Assembly (NCBI RefSeq): GCF_025993685.1
Contig: NZ_DAJPEN010000001.1
Span: 124,001 to 188,000 of the forward strand
Length of the DNA stretch: 64,000 nt
Source: Bacteroides mediterraneensis
GTDB lineage: Bacteria; Bacteroidota; Bacteroidia; Bacteroidales; Bacteroidaceae
Reading direction: 5' to 3'
Notes under the pieces: model-generated
The model's input: only the letters and a program-made list of their open reading frames with translations
Database searches by the model: none
What the model was told of the DNA's origin: nothing
Shown: positions 43,433 through 52,671 of the stretch, piece by piece
Position numbering within the stretch: position 1 is the first letter of the stretch
Layout: every line of letters starts with the position of its first letter
Translations under genes and position numbers: made by a program

Positions 43433-44237
43433 TCACTTCGGTCACAGCATCCATCCAGCCGTTCATGATGAGGGCTGGAGAGTGGGTGGTCAGGATGATT
43501 TGTACGTTCGGATTCAGGCTCCGGATGAGAGAAATGAGGCGCTGCTGCCATTCCACGTGAAGGGAGATTTCCGGTTCGTCCATGAAAAGGGTACACGACT
43601 GGTTGTCCTGCACCAGCACGGTGAGCAGGATGACCAGCATCTGCTTTTCGCCGGAAGACAGCTGGTAGGGCGTCAGGATATCGCCGTCCTGTTCAAATAG
43701 GATTTCGTTGTTCTGGCGGAGGATTTTCTTTCCGGTCTCACTGAACAAATCGTCCATCAGGTCCTGGAAATGCGTCTTCGGTCGGGAGATATCGGCCGCC
43801 TTCGCCTGGTTCTCCGGTTTTCCGCTCGTCAGCAGAGAGATAATACGGTTGCCGATGTTCACCTGATAGTCCAGGTAGCGTCGCTGGAGCAGATAAAGCT
43901 GCCAGTCGAGCTCTGTCTTCACGTTCTGGTTTCCGATTTTATCCAGCAGTCCGGAGCTGAGCAGCGGACGGTCGAAACTGCGTATCACATCGAAGTGGAT
44001 GTAGGTGGCATCTTCCGGATAGAAGGTGAACGATACTCCTTCATGCACTCCGTTGCTGAGGGCACCGCCTTCCAGGTCGCTCAGGCGGCGTACGGAGTTG
44101 TTCAGAATCGTGCTTTTCCCGATACCGTTCACTCCGCTCAGGATGTTGACGTCCGGGCGTAAATCCCAGGCAATGTTTTTCCGGCCCCATAAGCCTTTAA
44201 TCTCAATGCGCTTGATGTATTCAGCTTGTTTCTTCAT
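43413..44237 (-). CDS. AAA ATPase (ABC/SMC-like, AAA_15/21 type), partner of DUF4435
   Basis: A 274-residue ATPase with Walker A GVNGIGKST (about 35-43), ABC-like signature LSSGEKQML (about 194), Walker B TLFMDEPEISLH (about 217-228) and a switch-like IILTTHSPALI. It belongs to the single-protein ABC/SMC-like ATPases found in OLD, RecF-like and PARIS AriA proteins. It is shorter than AriA (about 400-500) and lacks the long coiled insert between the two halves. It has a -7 box at 44262-44269 and is co-transcribed with the DUF4435 gene. Confidence 0.85.
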   Translation of the reverse strand: MKKQAEYIKRIEIKGLWGRKNIAWDLRPDVNILSGVNGIGKSTILNNSVRRLSDLEGGALSNGVHEGVSFTFYPEDATYIHFDVIRSFDRPLLSSGLLDKIGNQNVKTELDWQLYLLQRRYLDYQVNIGNRIISLLTSGKPENQAKAADISRPKTHFQDLMDDLFSETGKKILRQNNEILFEQDGDILTPYQLSSGEKQMLVILLTVLVQDNQSCTLFMDEPEISLHVEWQQRLISLIRSLNPNVQIILTTHSPALIMNGWMDAVTEVSDITTR

Positions 44238-44261
44238 GGCTGTCTTTGTTTACACGTCAAA

Positions 44262-44269
44262 CAAAAATA
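44262..44269 (-). promoter_or_regulatory. Bacteroides -7 box of the AAA/DUF4435 operon
   Basis: Reads TATTTTTG on the minus strand, 24 bases before the ATPase start. Confidence 0.55.
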
Positions 44270-44323
44270 GCAATTTATCGGGAATAAATCAATGGGGAGC
44301 CGGTTCTTTTTTCAAAAACCTCG

Positions 44324-44331
44324 TAACTTTG
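44324..44331 (+). promoter_or_regulatory. Bacteroides -7 box of the helicase gene
   Basis: TAACTTTG, 70 bases before the helicase ATG. The -33 element is weak. Confidence 0.5.
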
Positions 44332-44401
44332 CAGAAATTAGAGGGAAAGAGGGCTTCCACACGAGCGTGAAACTTGACCTCTGTAAGCTGAAGAATAGGA
44401 A

Positions 44402-46294
44402 ATGAAGAAAGAAAATACAGTCATCCAATCGCCGGTGTTGTACTTGCAGCATCAGTATGAGCTGTTGAAGCTGGAGTATGAATATGAGAAAGCGCAGTTC
44501 AAGCAGCAGACCGAACTGATGGGCATCGGACGGAAAATCAAGCGAGGCATGTGCTGGTATCCCTTGTCGTTGGGAAGAAGTTATTACAACGCCTTGAACC
44601 AGCTGGTCATCGAGGTGGAACGGAAAGAGGACAAGGAGATTGAGCATCTGTTCGAGTATGGGCGTCCGGTGTGTTTCTTTACGCAGGACTTGTCGGGCAA
44701 ACTGACCTACCTGAACTTTGTGGCCACGGTGAATTATGTGGAGGAAGACCGCATGGTGGTGATTCTGCCGGATGCCAATGCGTTGCTGGCTTTGCAGAGC
44801 AAGGAAGTGCTGGGGGTACAGCTGTATTTCGACGAGACCAGCTACCGGCTGATGTTCGAGGCGCTCAAGCAGGTTCTCAGTGCGAAGAACAACCGTCTGT
44901 CGGAACTGAGGGATATTTTTCACGGCACACAGCCCGTGTCCACCTTCTCGTTTCAGCCGGTGCGTTTCCCGTGGTTGAATCCCACGCAGGAAGGGGCGGT
45001 CAACAAGGTGTTGCATGCCAAGGATGTGGCCATTGTACACGGCCCTCCCGGAACGGGAAAGACGACCACGTTGGTGGAAGCCATTTATGAAACCCTCCAC
45101 CGGGAAAATCAGGTGCTGGTCTGCGCACAGAGCAACATGGCCGTCGACTGGATCAGTGAGAAGCTGGTCGATCGGGGCGTGAGTGTGCTGCGCATCGGAA
45201 ATCCCAGCCGGGTAAACGACAAGATGCTGTCGTTCACCTATGAGCGGCGTTTTGAGGCCCATCCGGATTACCCCCAGCTGTGGAGTATCCGCAAGGCCGT
45301 GCGCGAACTGTACGCCCGCAGCCGGAAAGGGACCGACCGGGAGAGCATCCGGCAAAAAATCAATTCGCTGAAAGACCGGGCCACGGAACTGGAAATCCGC
45401 ATCAACGAAGCTTTGTTCAGTGAGGCAAGGGTGATTGCCTGCACGCTGGTGGGAAGCGCCAACCGTCTGCTGATGGGGCAGAAGTTCGGAACGGTATTCA
45501 TTGACGAGGCGGCACAGGCGTTGGAAGCGGCCTGCTGGATTCCGTTGCGGAAAGCCGACCGGGTGATTCTGGCCGGCGACCATTGCCAGTTGCCGCCTAC
45601 GGTGAAATGTCCGGAGGCCCTGCGTGCCGGACTGGGGCATACGCTGATGCAGTGCATTGTGAAGAACAAGCCGGAGGTGGTGTCGCTGTTGAAGGTACAG
45701 TACCGTATGAACGACGAAATCATGCGCTTCTCGTCCGACTGGTTTTACGGGGGCATGCTTCGTTCGGCTCCCGAAGTGAAATACCGCAGCATCCTGGACT
45801 TCGATACTCCGATAGAGTGGGTCAATACCGAGGGGATGGATTGCAACGAGGAGTTCGTGGGCGAAAACTACGGACGCATCAATAAGCCGGAGGCGGAACT
45901 GTCCATCGGGCAGTTGAAGGAATACATCACGAAAATCGGCCGGGAGCGTTTCCTGGAAGAACGCATCGACGTGGGACTGATTTCGCCGTACAAGGCGCAG
46001 GTGCAGTACCTCCGCCAGCTGGTCAAGAAAGATGCGTTCTTCAAGCCCTACCGTTCTCTGATAACCATTAATACGGTGGATGGTTTCCAAGGGCAGGAAC
46101 GCGACGTCATCCTCATCAGTCTGGTACGGGCCAACGAAGACGGACAGATTGGTTTCCTGAACGATTTGCGCCGTATGAACGTGGCCATCACGCGGGCCCG
46201 CATGAAACTCATCATTCTGGGGGATGCCTCCACGTTGACCAAACATCCCTTTTATAAGAAGCTTTACGAGTATATCGGCAGTCTGCGGGAGTGA
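44402..46294 (+). CDS. UPF1/SMUBP2-type superfamily 1B helicase
   Basis: A 630-residue ATP-dependent DNA/RNA helicase. The N-terminal part (about 1-190) carries coiled-coil segments and a beta-barrel-like insert. Motifs: I GPPGTGKTTTLVEA (about 213), Ia VLVCAQSNMAVD, II FIDEAAQALEAA (about 367), III LAGDHCQLPPTV, IV QYRMNDEIMRFSSDWFYGG, V NTVDGFQGQERDVI, VI NVAITRARMKLIILG. Bacterial members of this UPF1-like group are common in Bacteroidetes and of unknown role. It is divergent from the AAA/DUF4435 pair. Confidence 0.92.
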   Translation: MKKENTVIQSPVLYLQHQYELLKLEYEYEKAQFKQQTELMGIGRKIKRGMCWYPLSLGRSYYNALNQLVIEVERKEDKEIEHLFEYGRPVCFFTQDLSGKLTYLNFVATVNYVEEDRMVVILPDANALLALQSKEVLGVQLYFDETSYRLMFEALKQVLSAKNNRLSELRDIFHGTQPVSTFSFQPVRFPWLNPTQEGAVNKVLHAKDVAIVHGPPGTGKTTTLVEAIYETLHRENQVLVCAQSNMAVDWISEKLVDRGVSVLRIGNPSRVNDKMLSFTYERRFEAHPDYPQLWSIRKAVRELYARSRKGTDRESIRQKINSLKDRATELEIRINEALFSEARVIACTLVGSANRLLMGQKFGTVFIDEAAQALEAACWIPLRKADRVILAGDHCQLPPTVKCPEALRAGLGHTLMQCIVKNKPEVVSLLKVQYRMNDEIMRFSSDWFYGGMLRSAPEVKYRSILDFDTPIEWVNTEGMDCNEEFVGENYGRINKPEAELSIGQLKEYITKIGRERFLEERIDVGLISPYKAQVQYLRQLVKKDAFFKPYRSLITINTVDGFQGQERDVILISLVRANEDGQIGFLNDLRRMNVAITRARMKLIILGDASTLTKHPFYKKLYEYIGSLRE

Positions 46295-46372
46295 ATTCGG
46301 AAATCGGGAGAAGGATATTCGCAAAATTTGCTTATCTTTATCCCGATTTTATTCACACTATTCTAATTTTTT

Positions 46373-47971
46373 ATGTTGACAGACTTACTGCAAACTTCGT
46401 ATTTTGCAATTTTCTTGATTGTAGCCTTGGGCTTTATGCTCGGACGTATCAAAGTGATGGGGTTGTCGCTCGATGTGTCTGCCGTGATTTTTATCGCCCT
46501 TGCTTTCGGGCATTGGGGCGTGTCTATTCCAAAGGAACTGGGAACCTTCGGGTTGGTGCTGTTCATTTTCACCATCGGCATCCAGGCCGGACCGGGTTTC
46601 TTTCATTCTTTCCGGAGCAAAGGAAAGACCTTGATTCTGATTACCTTGCTGATTGTGGCTTCTGCCTGTCTGACGGGGGTGGCCATGAAGTATCTTTTCG
46701 ATATCGATACGCCCAGTATCGTGGGACTGATTGCGGGGGCGCTGACCAGTACGCCGGGCTTGGCGGTGGCCATCGACAGCACGCAGTCGCCGCTGGCTTC
46801 CATTGCCTACGGTATCGCCTATCCGTTTGGAGTGATTGGGGTGATTTTATTCGTGAAACTGCTTCCCAAGCTGATGCGCATCGACTTGAACGAAGAGGCC
46901 CGGCGTTTGGAAAAGGAACGGCGCAGCCAGTTTCCGGAACTGAACACCTGCCTGTTCCGGGTGACCAATCCTACCGTTTTCAACCGTACCCTGATTCAGT
47001 TGAATATCCGGGCCATGACGGGGGCCGTGATTTCGCGTTTGAAGCGGGGCGATGAGATTTTGATTCCGAAAGCCCATACCGTGTTGCAGGAAGGCGACCA
47101 CATCCAGGCGGTGGGCAGTGAGGATTCCCTGAAGAATCTGGCCCTGATGCTGGGCGAACGGGAGGAAGGAGAACTTCCACTGAGCCATACGCAGAGTATT
47201 GAATCCTTGTTGCTGACCAAGAAAGACATGATTAACAAGCAGCTGGGTGAACTCAACTTGCAGAAGAACTTTGGTTGTACGGTAACCCGCGTCCGCCGAA
47301 GCGGTATCGATTTGTCTCCCTCGCCGGAACTGGCCCTGAAGTTTGGCGACAAACTGATGGTGGTGGGCGAAAAGGAAGGGATACAAGGAGTGGCCCGGTT
47401 GCTGGGGAATGACGTGAAACGCCTTTCGGATACTGATTTCTTCCCTATTGCCATGGGTATTGTGCTGGGTGTGCTGTTCGGTAAACTGCATATCTCCTTT
47501 GGAGGAGGGATGACCTTCTCTCCGGGACTGACCGGCGGCGTGCTGATGATGGCGTTGTTCCTGAGTGCCATTGGCAAGACGGGACCGATTATCTGGTCCA
47601 TGTCGGGACCGGCCAACCAGCTGTTGCGTCAGTTGGGCTTGCTGCTGTTCCTGGCCGAAGTGGGTACGTCTGCCGGAAAGACCTTGGTGGCTACCTTCCA
47701 GGAGAGCGGTTTCCTGCTTTTCGGGGTAGGTGCTTTGATTACCTTGGTACCGATGCTGCTAGCGGCTGTCGTGGGACGGCTGGTGTTTAAGGTCAGTTTG
47801 CTCGATTTGCTGGGCACCATCACCGGCGGCATGACCAGTACCCCGGGACTTGCGGCAGCCGATTCCATGACCGACAGTAACATACCGGGAGTAGCTTACG
47901 CTACAGTATATCCCATTGCCATGGTGTTCCTGATTCTGTTTATTCAGTTGATTGCACTGGCAGTAATATAG
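46373..47971 (+). CDS. YidE/AspT-family membrane transporter with TrkA-C (RCK_C) domains
   Basis: A 532-residue inner-membrane protein of the AspT/YidE/YbjL antiporter family. Two hydrophobic halves (about 1-165 and 360-532, each with the duplicated GLxAGALTSTPGLA / GTITGGMTSTPGLAAAD motif) flank two RCK_C domains (about 190-270 and 280-350, ILIPKAHTVLQEGDHIQAVG and LALKFGDKLMVVGEKEGIQ). Family members exchange amino or dicarboxylic acids or remain unassigned. A single gene with a strong terminator. Confidence 0.92.
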   Translation: MLTDLLQTSYFAIFLIVALGFMLGRIKVMGLSLDVSAVIFIALAFGHWGVSIPKELGTFGLVLFIFTIGIQAGPGFFHSFRSKGKTLILITLLIVASACLTGVAMKYLFDIDTPSIVGLIAGALTSTPGLAVAIDSTQSPLASIAYGIAYPFGVIGVILFVKLLPKLMRIDLNEEARRLEKERRSQFPELNTCLFRVTNPTVFNRTLIQLNIRAMTGAVISRLKRGDEILIPKAHTVLQEGDHIQAVGSEDSLKNLALMLGEREEGELPLSHTQSIESLLLTKKDMINKQLGELNLQKNFGCTVTRVRRSGIDLSPSPELALKFGDKLMVVGEKEGIQGVARLLGNDVKRLSDTDFFPIAMGIVLGVLFGKLHISFGGGMTFSPGLTGGVLMMALFLSAIGKTGPIIWSMSGPANQLLRQLGLLLFLAEVGTSAGKTLVATFQESGFLLFGVGALITLVPMLLAAVVGRLVFKVSLLDLLGTITGGMTSTPGLAAADSMTDSNIPGVAYATVYPIAMVFLILFIQLIALAVI

Positions 47972-48005
47972 TATTTGAGAAGGCTGTTTTGCCTTCGGTG
48001 AGGAA

Positions 48006-48057
48006 ATCCTGAAAGTCTGCATCTGTAAAGAGGGCGGCTTTCAGGATTTTTTTGTCG
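48006..48057 (+). terminator. Intrinsic terminator after the YidE-type gene
   Basis: Arms AATCCTGAAAG and CTTTCAGGATT, then TTTTTTT. It lies 35 bases past the stop codon. Confidence 0.88.
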
Positions 48058-48130
48058 CATCCGGCGGATACTTTCAGATGCTCTTGAGATAAAGTTCAGA
48101 TGTCTTGCTGGATACTTCTTTTTGTCCTGA

Positions 48131-48236
48131 ATAATTCTCTGTCTCACACTGCGGGATTTGTATCCCACACTGTGAAATATATATCCCACACTGTGGTTTT
48201 TGTATCCCACAGTGTGGGACAGAGAAATTATCCAGA
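48131..48236. repeat. 21-bp-period CCCACACTGTG array inside a long inverted repeat
   Basis: CACACTG-type cores at 48145, 48166 and 48187 and CACAGTG at 48208 are exactly 21 bases apart; the last is the reverse complement of the others. The outer arms GAATAATTCTCTGTCTCACA (48131 on) and its near-inverse ending GACAGAGAAATTATCC (to 48233) make the whole block a long hairpin. It lies in a 510-base spacer between the YidE-type gene terminator and the thioesterase gene; the rest of that spacer (48240-48480) shows nothing else. Confidence 0.85.
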
Positions 48237-48480
48237 AGTTTTTGAAAATATACAAGGAGAAACGGAAGTTTTTACCGGAGTAAATTTTACTTGTCACCGG
48301 GGAAGATGAATCCTGAGTTTGGAACAAATTAGGATAAATCCAGATAAAAAAAGAATATGCGAAGGAATATGGGGCGGATGCCCGTAAACTGTATCAGATA
48401 GGAGCGGTATTCTCTTCGGAAACGGGCACAATAGAGGAGTGGATAGTCAGATGACGACTTATCCACTTCGATTCTTTGGG

Positions 48481-48849
48481 TTATAGTTTGCTCAAAAAAC
48501 GTTCCCGGTCCACGATATATCGGATGTGGGTACCTTCTCCGACCAGTCCCTTGCGGTCGGAAGCACTTACCTTGAAGGTCAGTTTCCGGCCTTCTACTTC
48601 GGTAAGTTCCGCGGTGGCGGTAACTTCCTCTCCCAAACCGGAGGGTTTGAGGTGCGTGGTCTGTATCATAGCACCTACAGTGGTGGAGCCTTCCGGAAGA
48701 GCCGGTTGGACGGCATGCATGGCCGCATTTTCCATTAAAGCCACCAAGGCGGGAGTGGCAAAAACTTCCATGTCGCCCGAGCCGAGTGCCAAGGCGGTGT
48801 TAGTGGAATTTACCTGTACGGTACTGCTGTATGTAAGTCCTGTTTCCAT
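48481..48849 (-). CDS. Hotdog-fold thioesterase, fluoroacetyl-CoA thioesterase (FlK)-like
   Basis: A 122-residue single hotdog domain. It has the FlK-type pattern: VFATPALVALMENAAM (Thr and Glu), TVGAMIQTTHLKPSG (His) and GRKLTFKVSASD. These enzymes hydrolyse short acyl-CoA thioesters. The frame continues 35 residues upstream into the neighbouring channel gene, but the ATG at 48849 starts the domain and follows that gene's stop by 7 bases. Probably co-transcribed with the channel. Confidence 0.85.
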   Translation of the reverse strand: METGLTYSSTVQVNSTNTALALGSGDMEVFATPALVALMENAAMHAVQPALPEGSTTVGAMIQTTHLKPSGLGEEVTATAELTEVEGRKLTFKVSASDRKGLVGEGTHIRYIVDRERFLSKL

Positions 48850-48856
48850 TGTTCTT

Positions 48857-50071
48857 TTATTTTGAAGTGATAAATTCATTTTTATCATTGGGTTGAAAGT
48901 CGGTTCCGGCAGGGCGCTGGAAGATGTGCAACCCGAATTCCGGTACCATGGCAATCAGGTGGTCGAAGAGTTCACCTTGCAAGGTTTCGTAGGGAATCCA
49001 GTCGGGCGTATTCGAGAAGCAATACACTTCCACAGGGATGCCTTCGGTGGTAGGTTGCAGCTGGCGGACCATCTGCATCAGGTCGTGGTTTACGTCGGGA
49101 TGGCTGCAGATGTATTTGAGGGCATATTCCCGGAACACGTGCAGGTTGACCGGTGGTTCGCTGCCTTCTGCGGGGGCACTTATCCATCCTTTTTCCGTGA
49201 AGCGGGCCACTTCTTCCGGGGTACAGAAATGTACGGTGGTCATATCAATGAACAGTGAACGCTTGATGCGTCGTCCGCCGCTTTCGCGCATGCCCCGCCA
49301 GTTCTGGAAGGAGTCGCTGACCAGGGCGTAGGGAGGGATGGTCGTGATGGTCTTGTCGAAGTTCTGCACCTTGACCGTAGTCAGCGAGACTTCCACCACG
49401 TATCCGTCGGCCCCGTATTTGGTCATGGTAATCCAGTCGCCCGGACGCAGCATGTCGTTGGCCGAAAGCTGTACGCCGGCCACCAGTCCCAGAATACTGT
49501 CCTTGAATATCAACATCAGGATGGCGGCCGAGGCACCGAGTCCGGTCAGGATGGCCGTGGCATTCTGGTCAATCAGGATGCTGATAATCAGAATGATTCC
49601 AATACCGATGGCTACCAGGTTAATCATCTGGTAAATACCTTTGAGCGGACGGTTTTTCAACGCCTCGTGTTCGCTGGAAATCTCATACAGCGAGTCCAGA
49701 AAACATTTAATCAGCATGAGGGCGGTGATGATGAGGCAAATCAGACTGATTTTGAGTAGGATCTGAAGAAGATAGGCCGAGGAATCGTTGAAGGCGAAGG
49801 GGAGCAGGATGTACCAGATAATAGGAGGAATCATCCGGCAGAAAGAGGTCATCATCTTGTCGTTAAACAGATAGTCGTCCCAGGTAGCCTTGGTGCGGGC
49901 CGTGATTTTCCGTACAGCCGGCATAATCAGGTGGCGGAACACCAGGGTGGTGAGGTAGGATATCAATAAAATAGCTAAAATAAGCACCACTTGGGTGCTC
50001 CAGCTGAGGTCGTTCTTTTCAATGCCGGTCTGCTGGAGAAATTGTGCGATTTCTTGATTCAGTGTATTCAT
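48857..50071 (-). CDS. Mechanosensitive ion channel, MscS family (YbdG-like)
   Basis: A 404-residue inner-membrane protein with about five hydrophobic segments (for example VVLILAILLISYLTTLVF) and the MscS pore/beta domain (LILGLVAGVQLSANDMLRPG at about 205-225, TTVKVQNFDKTITTIPPYAL). Size and topology match E. coli YbdG, a miniconductance channel responding to osmotic shock. The frame runs 20 residues further upstream, but MNTLNQEIAQ at 50071 is a better start. Confidence 0.88.
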   Translation of the reverse strand: MNTLNQEIAQFLQQTGIEKNDLSWSTQVVLILAILLISYLTTLVFRHLIMPAVRKITARTKATWDDYLFNDKMMTSFCRMIPPIIWYILLPFAFNDSSAYLLQILLKISLICLIITALMLIKCFLDSLYEISSEHEALKNRPLKGIYQMINLVAIGIGIILIISILIDQNATAILTGLGASAAILMLIFKDSILGLVAGVQLSANDMLRPGDWITMTKYGADGYVVEVSLTTVKVQNFDKTITTIPPYALVSDSFQNWRGMRESGGRRIKRSLFIDMTTVHFCTPEEVARFTEKGWISAPAEGSEPPVNLHVFREYALKYICSHPDVNHDLMQMVRQLQPTTEGIPVEVYCFSNTPDWIPYETLQGELFDHLIAMVPEFGLHIFQRPAGTDFQPNDKNEFITSK

Positions 50072-50160
50072 ATTTGCAGCGTTTTTTATCTTTTCCGGAC
50101 TCAAAGATAAACAAGTTCTGAGAGTTTGCAAAACTTGTGTTTCTTGTTTATCTTTACCGT

Positions 50161-50739
50161 ATGAAGTGGAATCGGATTTTTTTAGGGGTTTTTCTCGGAT
50201 GCCTGTGCTTGTCCTGTATCCGGGATGAGGTTCCGGCGGGTGCGGATATCGTGGGGCCGGGAGATAGATTGCCCGATTTTTCGGTGGTACTGAACGACGG
50301 TTCAGTGGTGAGCCGGGAATCGTTGAGGGGGAAGGTGGCCGTGCTGGTGTTTTTTCATACAGACTGTCCGGATTGTCAGCAGGAGCTTCCTGTCATACAG
50401 CGGTTGTATGAGGAATATGCTTCTTCGGCCGAGGTATGTATCTGTGCCGTCAGCCGGGAAGAAGGGGAAGCAGAAGTGGCTTCTTATTGGCAGGCCCATG
50501 CGCTGACTATTCCTTATTCGGCCCAGGAAGACAGGAGTGTCTATGCGCTTTTTTCCACGAGTGGAGTTCCTAAAGTCTATGTGTGCGGGCCGGACGGGAA
50601 AGTGGTTTCTGTCTATTCCGACAATCCCATCGCCACTTATTCCGAGTTGAAGGAAGATGTGGAGAATGCACGTATTTTTTCTTCATATCTTTTTGCGGAA
50701 CAAATGGTTTCACTAAATTTGCCGACAAGAATTTACTAA
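50161..50739 (+). CDS. Thioredoxin-like (TlpA/ResA type) lipoprotein
   Basis: A 192-residue periplasmic lipoprotein: signal peptide ending CLSC (Cys about 20 as lipid anchor), then a Redoxin/AhpC-like thioredoxin domain with FFHTDCPDCQQEL (CxxC near residue 65) and the cis-proline loop GVPKVYVCG. A CPDC site suggests a thiol-disulfide reductase. An in-frame ATG at 50137 is rejected in favour of 50161, which begins the signal peptide. It lies just upstream of etfB (19-base gap) but may be a separate unit. Confidence 0.85.
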   Translation: MKWNRIFLGVFLGCLCLSCIRDEVPAGADIVGPGDRLPDFSVVLNDGSVVSRESLRGKVAVLVFFHTDCPDCQQELPVIQRLYEEYASSAEVCICAVSREEGEAEVASYWQAHALTIPYSAQEDRSVYALFSTSGVPKVYVCGPDGKVVSVYSDNPIATYSELKEDVENARIFSSYLFAEQMVSLNLPTRIY

Positions 50740-50758
50740 TACCAAAATAAAGAATCTA

Positions 50759-51646
50759 ATGAGTTTGAAAATTGTAGTATTGGCAAAACAAGTTCCCGAT
50801 ACACGCTGTGTGGGAAAAGATGCCATGAATGCTGACGGTACCATCAACCGTGCGGCACTTCCGGCGATTTTTAATCCGGAAGACTTGAATGCCTTGGAAC
50901 AGGCACTCAGACTGAAAGACACACATCCCGGTTCTACTGTGACAATTCTGACAATGGGACCAGGCCGTGCCGCTGAAATCATTCGTGAAGGATTATACAG
51001 AGGAGCCGACAACGGTTATCTGCTGACAGACCGTGCCTTTGCCGGTGCCGATACGCTGGCCACTTCGTATGCGCTGGCAACTGCCATCCGTAAGATTGGT
51101 GCATACGACATCATCGTGGGCGGGCGTCAGGCTATCGATGGAGATACCGCACAGGTAGGTCCGCAGGTGGCTGAAAAACTGGGATTACCGCAGGTAACTT
51201 ACGTAGAAGAAATTGAAGAAGTAAAAGACGGACGCATCCGCGTGAAACGTCATATCGACGGGGGTGTGGAAACCGTAGAAGCTCCGCTGCCGATTGTATT
51301 GACGGTGAACGGCAGTGCCGCTCCTTGCCGTCCGCGCAATGCGAAACTGGTGCAGAAATACAAACGTGCACTGGGTGGTCAGGAAAAAGCGGCCATTACC
51401 AAAGACGGGGCAGAACTGCCTTATGCTTCTTTGTATGAAAGCCGTCCTTATCTGAACATCACGGAATGGAGCGTAGCCGATGTAAACGGTGACACGAAAC
51501 AATGCGGTCTGTCGGGTTCTCCGACCAAGGTGAAGAAGATTGAAAACATCATCTTCCAGGCAAAGGAAAGCAAGACACTCACCGGCAGCGATGCAGACGT
51601 AGAGAATTTGATTGTTGAACTGTTGGCTAACCATACTATCGGATAA
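50759..51646 (+). CDS. etfB: Electron transfer flavoprotein beta subunit
   Basis: A 295-residue subunit of the EtfAB flavoprotein that carries electrons to or from acyl-CoA dehydrogenase. It starts with IVVLAKQVPDTRCVGKDAMN; AMP/FAD-site regions ADTLATSYALATAIRK and VGGRQAIDGDTAQVGPQVAE are present. In anaerobes EtfAB plus acyl-CoA dehydrogenase may bifurcate electrons from NADH to ferredoxin and crotonyl-CoA. It heads a three-gene operon (5-base gap to etfA). Confidence 0.96.
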   Translation: MSLKIVVLAKQVPDTRCVGKDAMNADGTINRAALPAIFNPEDLNALEQALRLKDTHPGSTVTILTMGPGRAAEIIREGLYRGADNGYLLTDRAFAGADTLATSYALATAIRKIGAYDIIVGGRQAIDGDTAQVGPQVAEKLGLPQVTYVEEIEEVKDGRIRVKRHIDGGVETVEAPLPIVLTVNGSAAPCRPRNAKLVQKYKRALGGQEKAAITKDGAELPYASLYESRPYLNITEWSVADVNGDTKQCGLSGSPTKVKKIENIIFQAKESKTLTGSDADVENLIVELLANHTIG

Positions 51647-51651
51647 AGACT

Positions 51652-52671
51652 ATGAATAACGTATTTGTATATTGTGAGATGGAAGGTGCCCATGTGGCCG
51701 ATGTCAGTCTCGAACTTTTAACCAAAGGTCGTAAGTTGGCCAACCAGCTGGGATGCCAGTTGGAAACGATTTGTGCCGGCAGTGGCCTTGCAGATGTAGA
51801 AAAACAAGTTTTGCCATACGGAGTAGACCGCGTGCATGTGTTCGACGCTCCGGGCTTGTTCCCTTATACTTCACTTCCTCATACTTCTATTCTTGTCAAC
51901 TTGTTCAAGGAAGAAAAACCGCAGATTTGCCTGATGGGTGCGACGGTGATTGGTCGTGACCTGGGGCCGCGTGTGTCTTCAGCCTTGACGAGTGGTCTGA
52001 CTGCCGACTGTACGCAGCTGGAAATCGGTAACCATGAAGACAAGAAGAACGGTATCACTTACGAAAACCTGTTGTATCAGATTCGTCCGGCTTTCGGCGG
52101 TAACATTGTGGCTACCATCGTCAATCCGGAACATCGTCCGCAGATGGCTACCGTTCGTGAAGGGGTGATGAAGAAAGAAATCGTAGATGCCAACTACCAG
52201 GGTGAAGTGATTCGTCACGACGTGGCGAAGTATGTGCCCGAAACGGATTATGTGGTGAAGGTTATCGACCGTCACGTGGAAAAAGCGAAACATAATCTGA
52301 AAGGAGCACCTATCGTGGTAGCCGGTGGTTACGGTATGGGTAGCAAGGAAGGTTTCGACATGCTGTTCGAACTGGCCAAGGAACTTCATGCAGAAGTCGG
52401 TGCCAGCCGTGCAGCGGTAGATGCCGGTTTCTGTGAACACGACCGTCAGATTGGTCAGACAGGGGTAACGGTACATCCGAAATTGTATATCGCTTGCGGT
52501 ATTTCCGGACAGATTCAGCACATCGCCGGTATGCAGGATGCAGGTATCATCATTTCTGTGAACAGCGACCCGAATGCGCCGATCAACACCATCGCTGACT
52601 ATGTCATCAACGGTACGGTGGAAGAGGTAATCCCGAAAATGATTAAGTATTATAAAAAGAACAGTAAATAA
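51652..52671 (+). CDS. etfA: Electron transfer flavoprotein alpha subunit
   Basis: A 339-residue partner of EtfB. The C-terminal FAD-binding domain shows GASRAAVDAGFCEHDRQIGQ, VHPKLYIACGISGQIQH and VNSDPNAPINTIADYVI, all family hallmarks. Its stop codon overlaps the acyl-CoA dehydrogenase start by one base (TAATG). Confidence 0.96.
   Translation: MNNVFVYCEMEGAHVADVSLELLTKGRKLANQLGCQLETICAGSGLADVEKQVLPYGVDRVHVFDAPGLFPYTSLPHTSILVNLFKEEKPQICLMGATVIGRDLGPRVSSALTSGLTADCTQLEIGNHEDKKNGITYENLLYQIRPAFGGNIVATIVNPEHRPQMATVREGVMKKEIVDANYQGEVIRHDVAKYVPETDYVVKVIDRHVEKAKHNLKGAPIVVAGGYGMGSKEGFDMLFELAKELHAEVGASRAAVDAGFCEHDRQIGQTGVTVHPKLYIACGISGQIQHIAGMQDAGIIISVNSDPNAPINTIADYVINGTVEEVIPKMIKYYKKNSK

Noticed and set aside
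44312..46324. 670-residue minus-strand open frame
   Set aside because: Antisense shadow of the helicase gene, which carries all superfamily 1 motifs.
48131..48236. CRISPR array or integron attachment site
   Set aside because: Repeat and spacer are too short for CRISPR and there is no integrase nearby.
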